Shown here: one piece after another, positions 28,871 through 37,781 of the stretch
Numbering within the stretch: the first letter of the stretch is position 1
Layout of the letters: each line of letters starts with the position of its first letter
NCBI RefSeq assembly: GCF_027484205.1
Contig: NZ_JAIXUB010000015.1
Location: forward strand, 62,001 to 126,000
Origin: Flavobacterium sp.
GTDB lineage: Bacteria; Bacteroidota; Bacteroidia; Flavobacteriales; Flavobacteriaceae
DNA length: 64,000 nt
Direction: 5' to 3'
Notes under the pieces: model-generated
Told to the model about the DNA's origin: nothing
The model's input: the letters and a program-made list of their open reading frames with translations, nothing else
Databases searched by the model: none
Program-made: the position numbers and the translations under genes

Positions 28871-30145
28871 ATGACAATTTTACTACTTGGTTCTGGCGGA
28901 AGAGAGCACGCACTTGCATGGAAAATGTTACAATCTGACAAATGTTCTAAACTTTTTGTAGCGCCAGGAAATGCTGGAACTTCTCAAATTGCAACGAATG
29001 TTTCTTTAAATATTTTAGATTTTGAAGCGATAAAAATATTTGCTTTAGCTGAAAAAGTAGATATGGTTGTTGTTGGTCCAGAAGATCCATTGGTTCACGG
29101 AATTTATGATTTTTTCAAAAACGATTCGCAACTAAATCATATACCTGTTATTGGTCCATCAAAAGTTGGTGCGCAATTAGAAGGAAGTAAAGAATTTGCT
29201 AAAGAATTTCTTATAAAACATAAAATTCCAACAGCAGCTTATGATAGTTTTACAAAAGAAACTGTTGAAAAAGGTTGCAAATTTTTAGAAACGTTACAAC
29301 CACCATATGTTTTAAAAGCAGACGGTTTGGCTGCTGGAAAAGGCGTTTTAATTATTCAAGATTTAGAAGAAGCTAAAGCGGAATTAAGAAATATGTTGGT
29401 TCATGAAAAATTCGGTTCAGCAAGCGCAAAAGTAGTTATTGAAGAATTCCTTGATGGAATTGAACTAAGTTGTTTCGTTTTAACCGACGGAAAAAACTAC
29501 AAAATTCTTCCAACGGCTAAAGATTATAAAAGAATAGGTGAAGGTGATACGGGTTTAAATACTGGCGGAATGGGAGCAGTTTCTCCAGTTCCATTTGCAG
29601 ATGAAGTTTTGTTGGAAAAAATTGAAACTCGAATTGTAAAACCAACAATTGCTGGTTTGCAAAGCGACGGAATTGAATATAAAGGTTTCGTTTTTATTGG
29701 ATTGATAAACGTAAAAGGCGAACCAATTGTTATAGAATACAACGTTAGAATGGGCGATCCTGAAACGGAAGTTGTAATTCCAAGATTGAAAAGTGATTTG
29801 GTAGAACTTTTTCAAGCGGTTGGAAATCAAACATTAGATCAAGTTTCTTTAGAAGTTGACGAAAGAAGCGCCACAACAATCATGGTAGTCTCTGGAGGTT
29901 ATCCTGAAGATTATGGTAAAGGTTTTGAAATTTCGGGCATAGAAAAAATTGAAGATTCTGTTGTTTTCCACGCTGGTACAAAATTAGAAAACGGAAAAGT
30001 AGTTACTAATGGCGGTCGTGTTATTGCTATTACGTCATTTGGCGAAAGCTTTCAAGAAGCCATAAAAAAATCTTATCAAAACATAGACAAGCTACATTTT
30101 GATAAGATGTATTTTAGAAAAGATATCGGTTTCGACTTACTTTAA
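28871..30145 (+). CDS. purD: Phosphoribosylamine-glycine ligase
   Basis: A 424-residue ATP-grasp enzyme of purine synthesis, making glycinamide ribonucleotide. GSGGREHALAWKM at the start is diagnostic. VVGPEDPLVHGI, LKADGLAAGKGVLI (ATP-binding loop), GDTGLNTGGMGAVSP and EYNVRMGDPETEVV (metal-binding Glu/Asn) follow in order. The ATG at 28871 is chosen because the upstream in-frame stretch holds promoter and repeat sequence. The 3' end overlaps the convergent DUF6341 gene by 9 bases. Confidence 0.97.
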   Translation: MTILLLGSGGREHALAWKMLQSDKCSKLFVAPGNAGTSQIATNVSLNILDFEAIKIFALAEKVDMVVVGPEDPLVHGIYDFFKNDSQLNHIPVIGPSKVGAQLEGSKEFAKEFLIKHKIPTAAYDSFTKETVEKGCKFLETLQPPYVLKADGLAAGKGVLIIQDLEEAKAELRNMLVHEKFGSASAKVVIEEFLDGIELSCFVLTDGKNYKILPTAKDYKRIGEGDTGLNTGGMGAVSPVPFADEVLLEKIETRIVKPTIAGLQSDGIEYKGFVFIGLINVKGEPIVIEYNVRMGDPETEVVIPRLKSDLVELFQAVGNQTLDQVSLEVDERSATTIMVVSGGYPEDYGKGFEISGIEKIEDSVVFHAGTKLENGKVVTNGGRVIAITSFGESFQEAIKKSYQNIDKLHFDKMYFRKDIGFDLL

Positions 30146-30367
30146 GAAAGAGTGAGCCGTTGTATCTTGGTTTTCAGTTCCTGCTTCGTCGAAAATACGT
30201 AATTGTTTAATCCAATAAACCATATAATAAGCACAAATTCCCATTAGAATCCAACTTACACTATTAGCTAACCACCAATTATCTAATTCTAATGCACGTA
30301 ACCAATCAAGAGGTTTAAATAAAAAATCTACAAAAAGAGACTGTATTGCTTCGAAAAATGCTTTCAT
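30137..30367 (-). CDS. DUF6341 family small membrane protein
   Basis: A 76-residue protein with a helix near residues 33-53 (LANSVSWILMGICAYYMVYWI) and the tail QDTTAHSFLK. I recognise it as the DUF6341 family of Flavobacteriia, of unknown role. Placement between purD and a divergent DUF6427 gene, with upp next, is in my recollection a conserved order in this group. Confidence 0.8.
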   Translation of the reverse strand: MKAFFEAIQSLFVDFLFKPLDWLRALELDNWWLANSVSWILMGICAYYMVYWIKQLRIFDEAGTENQDTTAHSFLK

Positions 30368-30395
30368 TTTTAAACAAGTGTTATATTTACATCCA

Positions 30396-30403
30396 CAAAA
30401 GTA
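30396..30403 (-). promoter_or_regulatory. Bacteroidetes -7 element for the DUF6341 gene (TACTTTTG)
   Basis: The complement of CAAAAGTA matches TAnnTTTG, 28 bases upstream of the ATG at 30367. On the other strand TATATTTA (30382-30389) is a one-mismatch box for the divergent DUF6427 gene. Confidence 0.55.
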
Positions 30404-30415
30404 TAAAATATCTTT

Positions 30416-31345
30416 ATGATAACAAGCGTTTTTAAAAAATCTACACCAATAAATTACACATTAGTAGTAATTGCCGTCTTGTGCTTTTTTTTAATTTACC
30501 AATTTAAGCAACCAAATTGGACAGATTCCTTATTTACTATTGCGCAAAAAACAGGTTTGTTAGTGATTATTGTGGCTTCTTTTTTTCTAACAAATTTTAT
30601 TGCAAAAAAGAATGCATTGACTAAAGATAGTTCATATTCATTGCTTTTTTTCTTATTAATGCTTTGTTTTTTTCCTTCAGTTTGGGATAACTATAACTTA
30701 ATAATCTCAAACTTTTTTATTTTACTTGCATCAAGAAGACTGGTTTCATTACAAACATTGAAAGCTCCAAAAGAGAAAATATTTGATGCCTCTCTTTGGA
30801 TTTTTATTGCTTCCCTTTTTCATTTTTGGGCAATACTTTTTATTTTATTGGTTTACATTTCAATAATTTTTCACGTTTCAAGAGATTACAGAAATTGGTT
30901 AATTCCTTTTGTTTCCTTTTTTTTCACCTCAATTGTATTTGTTTTTTATTCGTTGTTGATAGATAAAACAGCAATTGATTATTATTTGAGTGAGCAAGTA
31001 ATCAACACGGGTATTGATTATTTTCAAAATGATTTTCAGAATATTGCCTTATCTATTTTTGTGGTTTTTGTAGTATTTTTTGGTTTTTCTTCTGTTTTTA
31101 CATTGACAAGCAAACCATTAAATATGCAGGCTTCTTACAAGAAAATTATATTTTCACTTTTAATTGGTGGGGTAATTTATTTTATCTCTCCAAATAAAAA
31201 TAATGATGTTTTAATTTTTACTTTTTTCTCTTTAGCAATAATGGCTACTAATTTTATTGAGAATTCACAAAATAAAATTCAGCAAGAAATTGTTCTTGCT
31301 GTTTCAATTATTTTAAGTTTTTTCTGTTTCTTTTCGCAGTTATAA
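30416..31345 (+). CDS. DUF6427 family membrane protein
   Basis: A 309-residue protein with about eight to nine hydrophobic helices, NPNW-like start region (FKQPNWTDSLF near 30-40) and DNYNLIISNFFILLASRRL near 92-110. I recognise it as DUF6427 of Flavobacteriia. The function is unknown; the layout recalls membrane glycosyltransferase-like or transport proteins but no catalytic motif is seen. Its 3' end overlaps upp by 6 bases. Confidence 0.8.
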   Translation: MITSVFKKSTPINYTLVVIAVLCFFLIYQFKQPNWTDSLFTIAQKTGLLVIIVASFFLTNFIAKKNALTKDSSYSLLFFLLMLCFFPSVWDNYNLIISNFFILLASRRLVSLQTLKAPKEKIFDASLWIFIASLFHFWAILFILLVYISIIFHVSRDYRNWLIPFVSFFFTSIVFVFYSLLIDKTAIDYYLSEQVINTGIDYFQNDFQNIALSIFVVFVVFFGFSSVFTLTSKPLNMQASYKKIIFSLLIGGVIYFISPNKNNDVLIFTFFSLAIMATNFIENSQNKIQQEIVLAVSIILSFFCFFSQL

Positions 31346-31993
31346 TTTACTTCCGTAAGCTAAATCTCCAGCGTCTCCAAGTCCAGGAATGATGTAGTTT
31401 TTTTCATTTAGTTTTTCATCTAAAGCTGCAACCCACAAATGACAATTATTAGGAAGATTTTCTTCAAGATAAGCGATGCCTTCTGGCGCAGCAATAACAA
31501 CTGCAAGGTGAATTTCTTTTGGTTTTTGTTCTAAATGGAGTTTGTTTAAAACAGCAACTATCGATTGACCTGTTGCTAACATAGGATCAATTAGAATTAA
31601 GTTTTTATTTTCAAACGATGGTGCTGCTTGATATTCAACCAAAATTTCAAAAGAATCATCATTGTTTGGATGATGTCTGTAAGCAGAGACAAATCCGTTT
31701 TCGGCATTGTCAAAAATATTCATAAATCCTTGATGCAAAGCTAATCCTGCTCGAAGAATAGAACATAAAACGACATTATCTGCAATAGTTGTTGTGTGTT
31801 TTATACCAAGTGGAGTTTGAACATCAATAGCTTTATACTCTAACGTTTTACTCAATTCATACGCCATAATTTCTCCAATACGTTCGATGTTTTTTCTAAA
31901 ACGCATACTATCTTTTTGAATGTTGACATCACGAATTTCTGCCAAAAAATGATTAAGAATACTATTATTTTCAGAGATGTAATGAATTTGCAT
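31340..31993 (-). CDS. upp: Uracil phosphoribosyltransferase
   Basis: A 217-residue type I PRTase salvaging uracil to UMP. CSILRAGLALHQGF is the family PPi-binding region, LILIDPMLATGQSIVAVL the PRPP-binding loop, and GLGDAGDLAYG at the C terminus the uracil-specific motif. It is a single gene in the sense direction, with a -7 box facing that of the DUF4254 gene. Confidence 0.96.
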   Translation of the reverse strand: MQIHYISENNSILNHFLAEIRDVNIQKDSMRFRKNIERIGEIMAYELSKTLEYKAIDVQTPLGIKHTTTIADNVVLCSILRAGLALHQGFMNIFDNAENGFVSAYRHHPNNDDSFEILVEYQAAPSFENKNLILIDPMLATGQSIVAVLNKLHLEQKPKEIHLAVVIAAPEGIAYLEENLPNNCHLWVAALDEKLNEKNYIIPGLGDAGDLAYGSKL

Positions 31994-32030
31994 GATAATG
32001 AATTAAAGTTTCAATTTTAAAGTTTCAAGT

Positions 32031-32038
32031 CAAAAGTA
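32031..32038 (-). promoter_or_regulatory. Bacteroidetes -7 element for upp (TACTTTTG)
   Basis: The complement of CAAAAGTA matches TAnnTTTG, 37 bases upstream of the upp ATG and only 7 bases from the divergent box at 32046. Confidence 0.55.
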
Positions 32039-32045
32039 TAAAAAC

Positions 32046-32053
32046 TATATTTG
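32046..32053 (+). promoter_or_regulatory. Bacteroidetes -7 element for the DUF4254 gene (TATATTTG)
   Basis: TATATTTG is 18 bases before the ATG at 32072 and almost touches the upp box on the other strand, so the two promoters may compete. Confidence 0.6.
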
Positions 32054-32071
32054 TAAAAAAATTATAATAGT

Positions 32072-32677
32072 ATGTTTTCAAAATTTGCCTATTCTATATT
32101 TGAACAAAGTATCAAGGATTATCACGTTTACGACAATGTAAACCAACCTATTAACAATCCCTATCCAAAGGATAAGATAGAGCATTTATTATATTTTAAA
32201 AATTGGATTGACACGGTTCAATGGCATTATGAAGACATTATTCGTGATCCAAATATCGATCCTGTAGCGGCATTAACTTTGAAAAGAAAAATCGACGCTT
32301 CTAATCAAGAACGTACCGATATGGTAGAATATATTGATAGTTATTTTCTTCAAAAATATGCTCATGTTGAGGTAAAACCAACAGCTAAAATCAATTCAGA
32401 ATCACCAGCTTGGACAATTGACAGATTGTCTATTTTGGCTTTGAAAATTTATCACATGAATGAAGAGGCAACTCGTGCAGAAGCTTCACAAGAACACAGA
32501 GATAAATGTCAAGAGAAATTAAACGTACTTCTTGAACAAAGAACCGATTTATCAACTGCTATCGACGATTTATTAACGGATATTGAAAGTGGTGATAAAT
32601 TCATGAAAGTGTACAAACAAATGAAAATGTACAACGACGATGATTTGAATCCTGTTTTATATCAGAATAAAAAGTAA
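32072..32677 (+). CDS. DUF4254 domain protein
   Basis: A 201-residue, largely helical soluble protein. NPYPKDKIEHLLYFKNWIDTVQWHYEDIIRDP near residues 28-59, IDASNQERTDMVEYID and SPAWTIDRLSILALKIYHM match the DUF4254 family, of unknown function, which in Bacteroidetes commonly sits beside a GT9 glycosyltransferase gene, as here. A role linked to LPS core assembly is inferred from that pairing only. Confidence 0.85.
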   Translation: MFSKFAYSIFEQSIKDYHVYDNVNQPINNPYPKDKIEHLLYFKNWIDTVQWHYEDIIRDPNIDPVAALTLKRKIDASNQERTDMVEYIDSYFLQKYAHVEVKPTAKINSESPAWTIDRLSILALKIYHMNEEATRAEASQEHRDKCQEKLNVLLEQRTDLSTAIDDLLTDIESGDKFMKVYKQMKMYNDDDLNPVLYQNKK

Positions 32678-32695
32678 GCTAACCTATATTTGAAC

Positions 32696-32751
32696 CATTA
32701 AGGTATTAAGTTGCATTAAGTTTTTTCTTAATTTTTCTTAATACCTTAATG
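32696..32751. repeat. Inverted repeat with perfect 15-base arms
   Basis: CATTAAGGTATTAAG (32696-32710) and its exact complement (32737-32751) flank a loop that repeats TTAAG units. It sits between DUF4254 and GT9 genes; it may act as a weak terminator or be a dispersed repeat. Confidence 0.8.
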
Positions 32752-32770
32752 ATTTAAAAAAATATATTAA

Positions 32771-33820
32771 TTGTCACACAAACTTGAACATATCGCCGTC
32801 ATTCGTCTCTCAGCAATGGGCGATGTTGCTATGACAGTTCCTGTTATTAGAGCTTTTGTGGAACAAAATAAAAATGTAAAAATCACTATAGTTTCTCGTC
32901 CGTTTTTCAAACCTTTTTTTGATGGAATCGACAATGTAAACTTTTTTGCAGTAGATGTAAAAGAACGTCACAAAGGTTTCGTTGGATTATTGAAATTATA
33001 TTCTGATTTGAAACAATTGAATATCGATGCCATTGCCGATTTACACAATGTTTTACGTTCTAAAGTGATCAGAGCGCTATTTGCCTTGAGCGGGAAAAAA
33101 GTAGCATTTACAGATAAAGGAAGAAAAGAGAAGAAGCAACTTACTCGATCTGAAAACAAGATTTTCAAACCTTTAAAATCTATGTTTGAAAGACACGTTA
33201 ATACGTTTTCTAAACTTGGTTTTTCTATTGATTTATCGTCGACTAATTTCCCTAAAAAAGCTATTTTATCAAATGAGATTGTAACGATTTCAGAAGAAAA
33301 ACAAAATTCAAGTTGGATAGGAATTGCACCTTTTGCTCAATACGAGTCGAAAGTGTATCCAAAGGATTTAATGCAACAAGTAATCGATGAATTGGCATTA
33401 AATAATAACAATAAAATCTTTCTTTTTGGTGGAGGAAACAAAGAAATTGAAATATTAAATCAATTTGCTTCAAATAAAAATAATGTAATTGTTGTAGCTG
33501 GAAAACTAAACTTGCAACAAGAATTACAACTCATTTCAAATCTAGATGTAATGCTTTCTATGGATTCTGGAAATGCCCATATTGCTGCAATGTTGGGCAT
33601 AAAAGTGATCACGCTTTGGGGCGCAACACATCCGTATGCGGGATTTTCCCCGTTTAATCAACCTTTAGAAAATTGTTTGGTTTCGGATAGAAATCAATTT
33701 CCATTATTACCAACTTCGGTTTATGGAAATAAAAAAATTGCTGGTTATGAAGATGTGATGCGAAGTATTTCTGTTGAAAAAGTAGTTTTCAGTATTCAGT
33801 CGCAGTTGGCAGAAGAATAA
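32771..33820 (+). CDS. Family 9 glycosyltransferase (heptosyltransferase-like)
   Basis: A 349-residue GT-B enzyme. IAVIRLSAMGDVAMTVPVIRA at residues 8-28 is the GT9 acceptor-site signature, and LDVMLSMDSGNAHIAAMLG with TLWGATHPYAGF the donor-site signature. GT9 enzymes add heptose or related sugars to the LPS core. The start is TTG at 32771; no nearby in-frame ATG precedes the conserved motif. It is followed directly by copy B of the ACACGAATTT repeat. Confidence 0.92.
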   Translation: MSHKLEHIAVIRLSAMGDVAMTVPVIRAFVEQNKNVKITIVSRPFFKPFFDGIDNVNFFAVDVKERHKGFVGLLKLYSDLKQLNIDAIADLHNVLRSKVIRALFALSGKKVAFTDKGRKEKKQLTRSENKIFKPLKSMFERHVNTFSKLGFSIDLSSTNFPKKAILSNEIVTISEEKQNSSWIGIAPFAQYESKVYPKDLMQQVIDELALNNNNKIFLFGGGNKEIEILNQFASNKNNVIVVAGKLNLQQELQLISNLDVMLSMDSGNAHIAAMLGIKVITLWGATHPYAGFSPFNQPLENCLVSDRNQFPLLPTSVYGNKKIAGYEDVMRSISVEKVVFSIQSQLAEE

Positions 33821-33932
33821 TTTTTCACACGAATTTCACCAATTCACACAAATTCTTAATAGTTAATTATTTCAAGAATTTATTTTTGTTGGAATTTTTA
33901 ATTCGTGAAAATTCGTGCAATTCGTGTCAACT
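33821..33932. repeat. Dispersed inverted repeat (ACACGAATTT family), copy B
   Basis: The left arm (33822-33856: TTTTCACACGAATTTCACCA and on) faces a right arm (33900-33930: ATTCGTGAAAATTCGTGCAA and TTCGTGTC). It has the same arm sequences as copy A near wecB but a different middle. It fills the gap between two convergent genes, where a hairpin could stop transcription from both sides. Confidence 0.8.
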
Positions 33933-33935
33933 TTT

Positions 33936-34244
33936 TCACAAATAAATCTGATTATCTCTACAAATCTCTAAAATATAGCTTTTTAAATTAGAAATAGTTG
34001 CTTGATAATTTGGAGCTTCGTAGCCAAAACGCTCGTGTTCCATTTGTTCTTTTTCGATAGCGTTGCAACCTTTTACAACTTCCTTAATCATATCGAGCAA
34101 GATTAATTCTTTGTTTTTATTTTTCTCAAATTTGAAATCAACCAACTCGTCTTCTAACTTTTCACAATATTCTAAAAGCTCTTGAACTTCTGGTTCGTCC
34201 AAAAGATCTTGAGCTTTTTTAAATATTTCGAGTTTGTTTTTCAA
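33936..34244 (-). CDS. Small helical protein of unknown function
   Basis: A 102-residue acidic, mostly helical protein. It starts MKNKLEIFKKAQDLLDEP, has a charged helix CEKLEDELVDFKFEKNKN and ends with CRDNQIYL. No signal peptide, membrane segment or known motif is visible. Codon use and length fit a real gene, and no opposite-strand gene competes. It lies downstream of the 2Fe-2S reductase gene on the same strand, separated by 70 bases with a small tandem repeat. Confidence 0.65.
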   Translation of the reverse strand: MKNKLEIFKKAQDLLDEPEVQELLEYCEKLEDELVDFKFEKNKNKELILLDMIKEVVKGCNAIEKEQMEHERFGYEAPNYQATISNLKSYILEICRDNQIYL

Positions 34245-34280
34245 AGTTTGATTCTATAAAAATTTAACACAATCTACGTA

Positions 34281-34305
34281 ACTGAACACTGAAAACTGAA
34301 CACTG
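34281..34305. repeat. Short tandem repeat (ACTGAACACTGAAA)
   Basis: Two copies of ACTGAACACTG separated by AAA lie between the 2Fe-2S reductase and the small helical protein genes. It looks like a simple intergenic repeat. Confidence 0.7.
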
Positions 34306-34314
34306 CTAACGGAA

Positions 34315-35370
34315 TTACACATCATCAAAGTCAACAAATATTTCACTACTTGTTGGATGTGCTTGACAAGTTAAAATTAATCCATCGGCAACTTCTTTAT
34401 CAGTCAAAATGGAGTTCTTTTTCATTTCTGCTGTTCCTTTTGAAATTCGTGCTAAACAACTGCTACAAATTCCTCCTTGGCAAGAATAAGGTGCGTCGAT
34501 ACCTTGTTTTAAAGCAGCTTCTAGCAAAGTTTGCTTCTGACTCATTTCAAATGTTGCTTCATCGCCATCAACTAAAACCGTGATTTTTGTGTGACCATTT
34601 TCTGATGTAATAATTTCTTTTTCTTCTGAGGTTGAGGTTGAAAACAATTCAAATTTGATGTTTTTATCAGCAACATTATGTTCTTTTAAAACATTGGAAA
34701 CCAAATTAATCATTTCTTCTGGACCACATAAATAGAATTTTGAGAATTCTTTTTCTTTATGTTTATTGTTCAAAACAAAGTTTACATTGGCTTTGTCAAT
34801 TCTGCCAAAAAGTTCGTTTTCAACCTTAATTTGCGTGTAAGCATAATGTACAAAAAGTCTTCCAACATATTGTTGTTGCAAATCGTGCAATTCTTGATGA
34901 AATATCGTTTCGACGTTATTTTTATTTCCGTAAACCAACACAAAAGTGCTGTCTTTCTCGTTGTGTAAAACCGATTTTAGAATTGACATCACTGGTGTAA
35001 TTCCACTTCCGGCTACGAAAGCTGCATAGTTTCTTTGTCTGTCAATTTGCGGTTCGAAAGTAAATTTACCTTCGGGTTGCCCCACTTCAATAATATCGCC
35101 AACTTTCAAGTTTTCGTTTGCAAATTTTGAAAAATGCCCATTTTTAACCGATTTGATAGCGATACGCAATTCACCACTTTCTGGCGAAGAACATATTGAA
35201 TAAGCACGACGTATTTCTTGTCCGTCAAGTGTAAGTTTTAAATTAATATATTGACCTGCAATAAATTGATAAGCTGATTGTAATTCAGATGGAACATTAA
35301 AAACTACAGAAACTGCATTAGGAGTTTCACGTTTTACTTCTTTAATATGTAATTTATAGAATTGTGACAT
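34315..35370 (-). CDS. PaaE-like flavin reductase with C-terminal 2Fe-2S ferredoxin domain
   Basis: A 351-residue ferredoxin-NADP reductase family protein. RRAYSICSSPESGELRIAIK (about 53-72) binds FAD, AAFVAGSGITPVMSILKSVL (about 115-134) and YLCGPEEMI bind NAD(P)H. The C-terminal domain has four Cys in YSCQGGICSSCLA and ILTCQAHP, a plant-type 2Fe-2S centre. This layout is that of PaaE, the electron donor of phenylacetyl-CoA epoxidase, but no paa genes are here, so the partner is unknown. Confidence 0.9.
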   Translation of the reverse strand: MSQFYKLHIKEVKRETPNAVSVVFNVPSELQSAYQFIAGQYINLKLTLDGQEIRRAYSICSSPESGELRIAIKSVKNGHFSKFANENLKVGDIIEVGQPEGKFTFEPQIDRQRNYAAFVAGSGITPVMSILKSVLHNEKDSTFVLVYGNKNNVETIFHQELHDLQQQYVGRLFVHYAYTQIKVENELFGRIDKANVNFVLNNKHKEKEFSKFYLCGPEEMINLVSNVLKEHNVADKNIKFELFSTSTSEEKEIITSENGHTKITVLVDGDEATFEMSQKQTLLEAALKQGIDAPYSCQGGICSSCLARISKGTAEMKKNSILTDKEVADGLILTCQAHPTSSEIFVDFDDV

Positions 35371-35388
35371 GATGTTTAATAATTTTTA

Positions 35389-35396
35389 CAAATGTA
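35389..35396 (-). promoter_or_regulatory. Bacteroidetes -7 element for the 2Fe-2S reductase gene (TACATTTG)
   Basis: The complement of CAAATGTA matches TAnnTTTG, 18 bases upstream of the ATG at 35370. Confidence 0.55.
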
Positions 35397-35491
35397 ATAA
35401 ATAGCAATTATTTACTTTTATTTAAAGTTTGAAAATGTTTGTAACAAATTTTTATATTTATCATCTAATACTTCATCCAAAACAATCAACT

Positions 35492-36961
35492 ATGTTCAAA
35501 CATTTTATTATGCTCGAATGGAAGTCATTTCTCCGTTCAGCGTCTTTAGGAACTAATATTGCAATGAAAATCTTTATTGGTTTTTTTGCAGTTTATTTTA
35601 TGGTGATTTTTATTGCTGCTGGTGTTGGAGTTTTCTTCATTCTAAAAAAAGCAGAACTTGAACCACTTTCAACGGTAAATAAATTCATGATTTATTATTT
35701 GGTAATGGATTTGGTGGTTAGGTATTTTCTACAAAAAATGCCTGTAATGAATATTCGTCCATTATTGACTTTACCAATAAAAAGAAATACGATTGTTCAT
35801 TTTACTCTAGGAAAAACAGCTTTGTCTTTTTTCAATTGGTCACATGCGTTGTTTTTCATTCCGTTTTCTATAGTTTTAATGATGAATGGCTATTCCGTTT
35901 TGAATGTAATTTTGTGGCATTTAGGAATTATGGCACTTTTTTATTTAAACAATTTTGTAAATGTTTTAATCAATAATAAGGACAGTGTTTTCTACTCGGT
36001 TTTGGCTGTAGTTGCAGGTTTAGGATTGGCGCATTATTATCAATTATTCGACATTACACTTTACACTCAACCTTTTTTTCAAGGTATGTACGAAACGGTT
36101 TTTGTGTTTTTGATTCCAATACTTTTAGTTGTTGCAACTTATTATTTTGCTTTTAATTATTTTAAAAGTAATCTTAATTTAGACGAAGGTTTGGCGAAGA
36201 AAAGTGACATTGCTAAAACCCAAAATTTTACTTTTCTTGACCAATTTGGAGTTTTAGGAACATTCTTAAAAAACGATCTTCGCTTACTAACGAGAAACAA
36301 ACGCTCTAAAACTACATTGACAATGAGTTTTTTATTCATTTTTTATGGATTGTTGTTTTTCACTAACTCAATTGAAGCCTACAGAAGTCCAATGTTTCAG
36401 ATTTTTGCAGGAATTTTTGTTTCTGGTGGATTTCTTTTCACTTTCGGACAATTTATACCAAGTTGGGACAGTGCTTATTATCAATTGATGATGAGTCAAA
36501 ATATCCAATACAGAGAATACATCAGTTCAAAATGGTGGTTAATGGTTATCGGAACTTTAATTTCAACAATTTTAGCATCGTTTTATTTATTCTTTGGAGT
36601 TCATACGTACTTATTAATTGTTGTTGGTGCTATTTTCAATATTGGTGTAAACTCACATTTGGTAATGCTTGGCGGTGCATTTGTTAAGACACCAATCGAT
36701 TTAACTACAGGAAAAGGAGCTTTTGGCGATAAACAAGCGTTTAATTTTAAAACGATGTTAATTGCTATACCTAAAATGCTTGTTCCAATGGCACTTTATG
36801 CAATAGGATATTATATTTTCTCACCAAACATAGGATTATTATTTGTGGCTTTGGCAGGAATTCTCGGATTTGCTTTTAGAAATTACGTTTTTAATCAAAT
36901 CGAGAAAATCTACAAAAGAGAAAAATACGCCACTATCGCTGCATACAAGCAAAAGAATTAA
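35492..36961 (+). CDS. DUF5687 family membrane protein (ABC transporter permease-like)
   Basis: A 489-residue membrane protein with about 12 helices in two groups, starting MFKHFIMLEWKSFLRSASLG and containing RNKRSKTTLTMSFLFIFYG in the middle. I recognise it as DUF5687, a Bacteroidetes family encoded beside an ABC ATPase gene, as it is here. It is probably the permease of an exporter with unknown cargo. The ATG at 35492 is preferred; a TTG 63 bases upstream lies before a TATATTTA box (35453-35460) and is not a credible start. Confidence 0.82.
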   Translation: MFKHFIMLEWKSFLRSASLGTNIAMKIFIGFFAVYFMVIFIAAGVGVFFILKKAELEPLSTVNKFMIYYLVMDLVVRYFLQKMPVMNIRPLLTLPIKRNTIVHFTLGKTALSFFNWSHALFFIPFSIVLMMNGYSVLNVILWHLGIMALFYLNNFVNVLINNKDSVFYSVLAVVAGLGLAHYYQLFDITLYTQPFFQGMYETVFVFLIPILLVVATYYFAFNYFKSNLNLDEGLAKKSDIAKTQNFTFLDQFGVLGTFLKNDLRLLTRNKRSKTTLTMSFLFIFYGLLFFTNSIEAYRSPMFQIFAGIFVSGGFLFTFGQFIPSWDSAYYQLMMSQNIQYREYISSKWWLMVIGTLISTILASFYLFFGVHTYLLIVVGAIFNIGVNSHLVMLGGAFVKTPIDLTTGKGAFGDKQAFNFKTMLIAIPKMLVPMALYAIGYYIFSPNIGLLFVALAGILGFAFRNYVFNQIEKIYKREKYATIAAYKQKN

Positions 36962-36962
36962 T

Positions 36963-36993
36963 ATTAGATGTTAGATTTAAAATATTAGATATT
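36963..36993. repeat. Short direct repeats of TTAGATNTT
   Basis: TTAGATGTTAGATTTAAAAT and TTAGATATT form three imperfect units in the gap between the permease and ATPase genes. Similar TTAGA-type strings are common intergenic repeats in this group. Confidence 0.6.
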
Positions 36994-37019
36994 TCACAAC
37001 AATACAATATAAAGAAACT

Positions 37020-37718
37020 ATGATACAAGTAAACAATCTTTCAAAAACATATAACAACGGAGTTAAAGTATTAAACATCACTAATCTTGAAATCCCAAAA
37101 GGACAAAGCTTTGGTTTAGTAGGAAATAATGGCGCAGGAAAAACTACTTTTTTTAGTTTATTATTAGATTTAATTCAACCTTCAACAGGTTATATAATGA
37201 ACAATGACGTTCAAGTGAATAAAAGTGAAGCATGGAAACCTTTTACAGCAGCATTTATCGACGAAAGTTTCCTTATTGGATATTTAACTGCAGAAGAATA
37301 TTTTTATTTTATTGGTGATTTGCGTGGACAGAACAAAGCAGATGTCGATGCACTTTTAGCAAAACATGAAGAATTTTTTAACGGAGAAATCTTAAAAAGT
37401 AAAAAATATCTAAGAGATTTGTCCAAAGGAAATATGAAAAAAGTGGGAATCATTGCTACTTTAATAGGAAGTCCAGAAGTTGTAATTCTTGACGAACCTT
37501 TTGCTAATTTAGATCCAACTACAGTAAATAGATTGAAAAAAATCATCAAAGAATTATCTGATAATCCAGAAGTTACTGTTTTAGTTTCTTCGCACGATTT
37601 GGTTCACACTGTTGAGGTTTGCAATAGAATTGTAGCTTTAAACAAAGGCGAAATTGTAAAAGACATTGAAACGTCGCCAGAAACATTGAGAGAATTAGAA
37701 GCATTTTTTGCAGTATAA
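37020..37718 (+). CDS. ABC transporter ATP-binding protein
   Basis: A 232-residue ATPase. GLVGNNGAGKTTFFSLLLDL (about 32-51) is Walker A, LRDLSKGNMKKVGII the ABC signature region (LSKGN in place of LSGGQ), EVVILDEPFANLDP Walker B and the SSHDLVHTVE segment the H-loop. It works with the DUF5687 permease just upstream and is closed by a terminator. Confidence 0.94.
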   Translation: MIQVNNLSKTYNNGVKVLNITNLEIPKGQSFGLVGNNGAGKTTFFSLLLDLIQPSTGYIMNNDVQVNKSEAWKPFTAAFIDESFLIGYLTAEEYFYFIGDLRGQNKADVDALLAKHEEFFNGEILKSKKYLRDLSKGNMKKVGIIATLIGSPEVVILDEPFANLDPTTVNRLKKIIKELSDNPEVTVLVSSHDLVHTVEVCNRIVALNKGEIVKDIETSPETLRELEAFFAV

Positions 37719-37740
37719 TTTTAAAATTTAAAAACGCATG

Positions 37741-37781
37741 AATCCGAAGTCCAAATTGATGTTCTTCGGATTTCTTTTTTT
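37741..37781 (+). terminator. Rho-independent terminator
   Basis: AATCCGAAG (37741-37749) pairs with CTTCGGATT (37764-37772), followed by a T-rich run. It ends the permease-ATPase unit 22 bases after the ATPase stop. Confidence 0.85.

Noticed and set aside
29524..29830. Minus-strand open frames across purD
   Set aside because: They overlap fully with a certain housekeeping gene and have no recognisable protein features.
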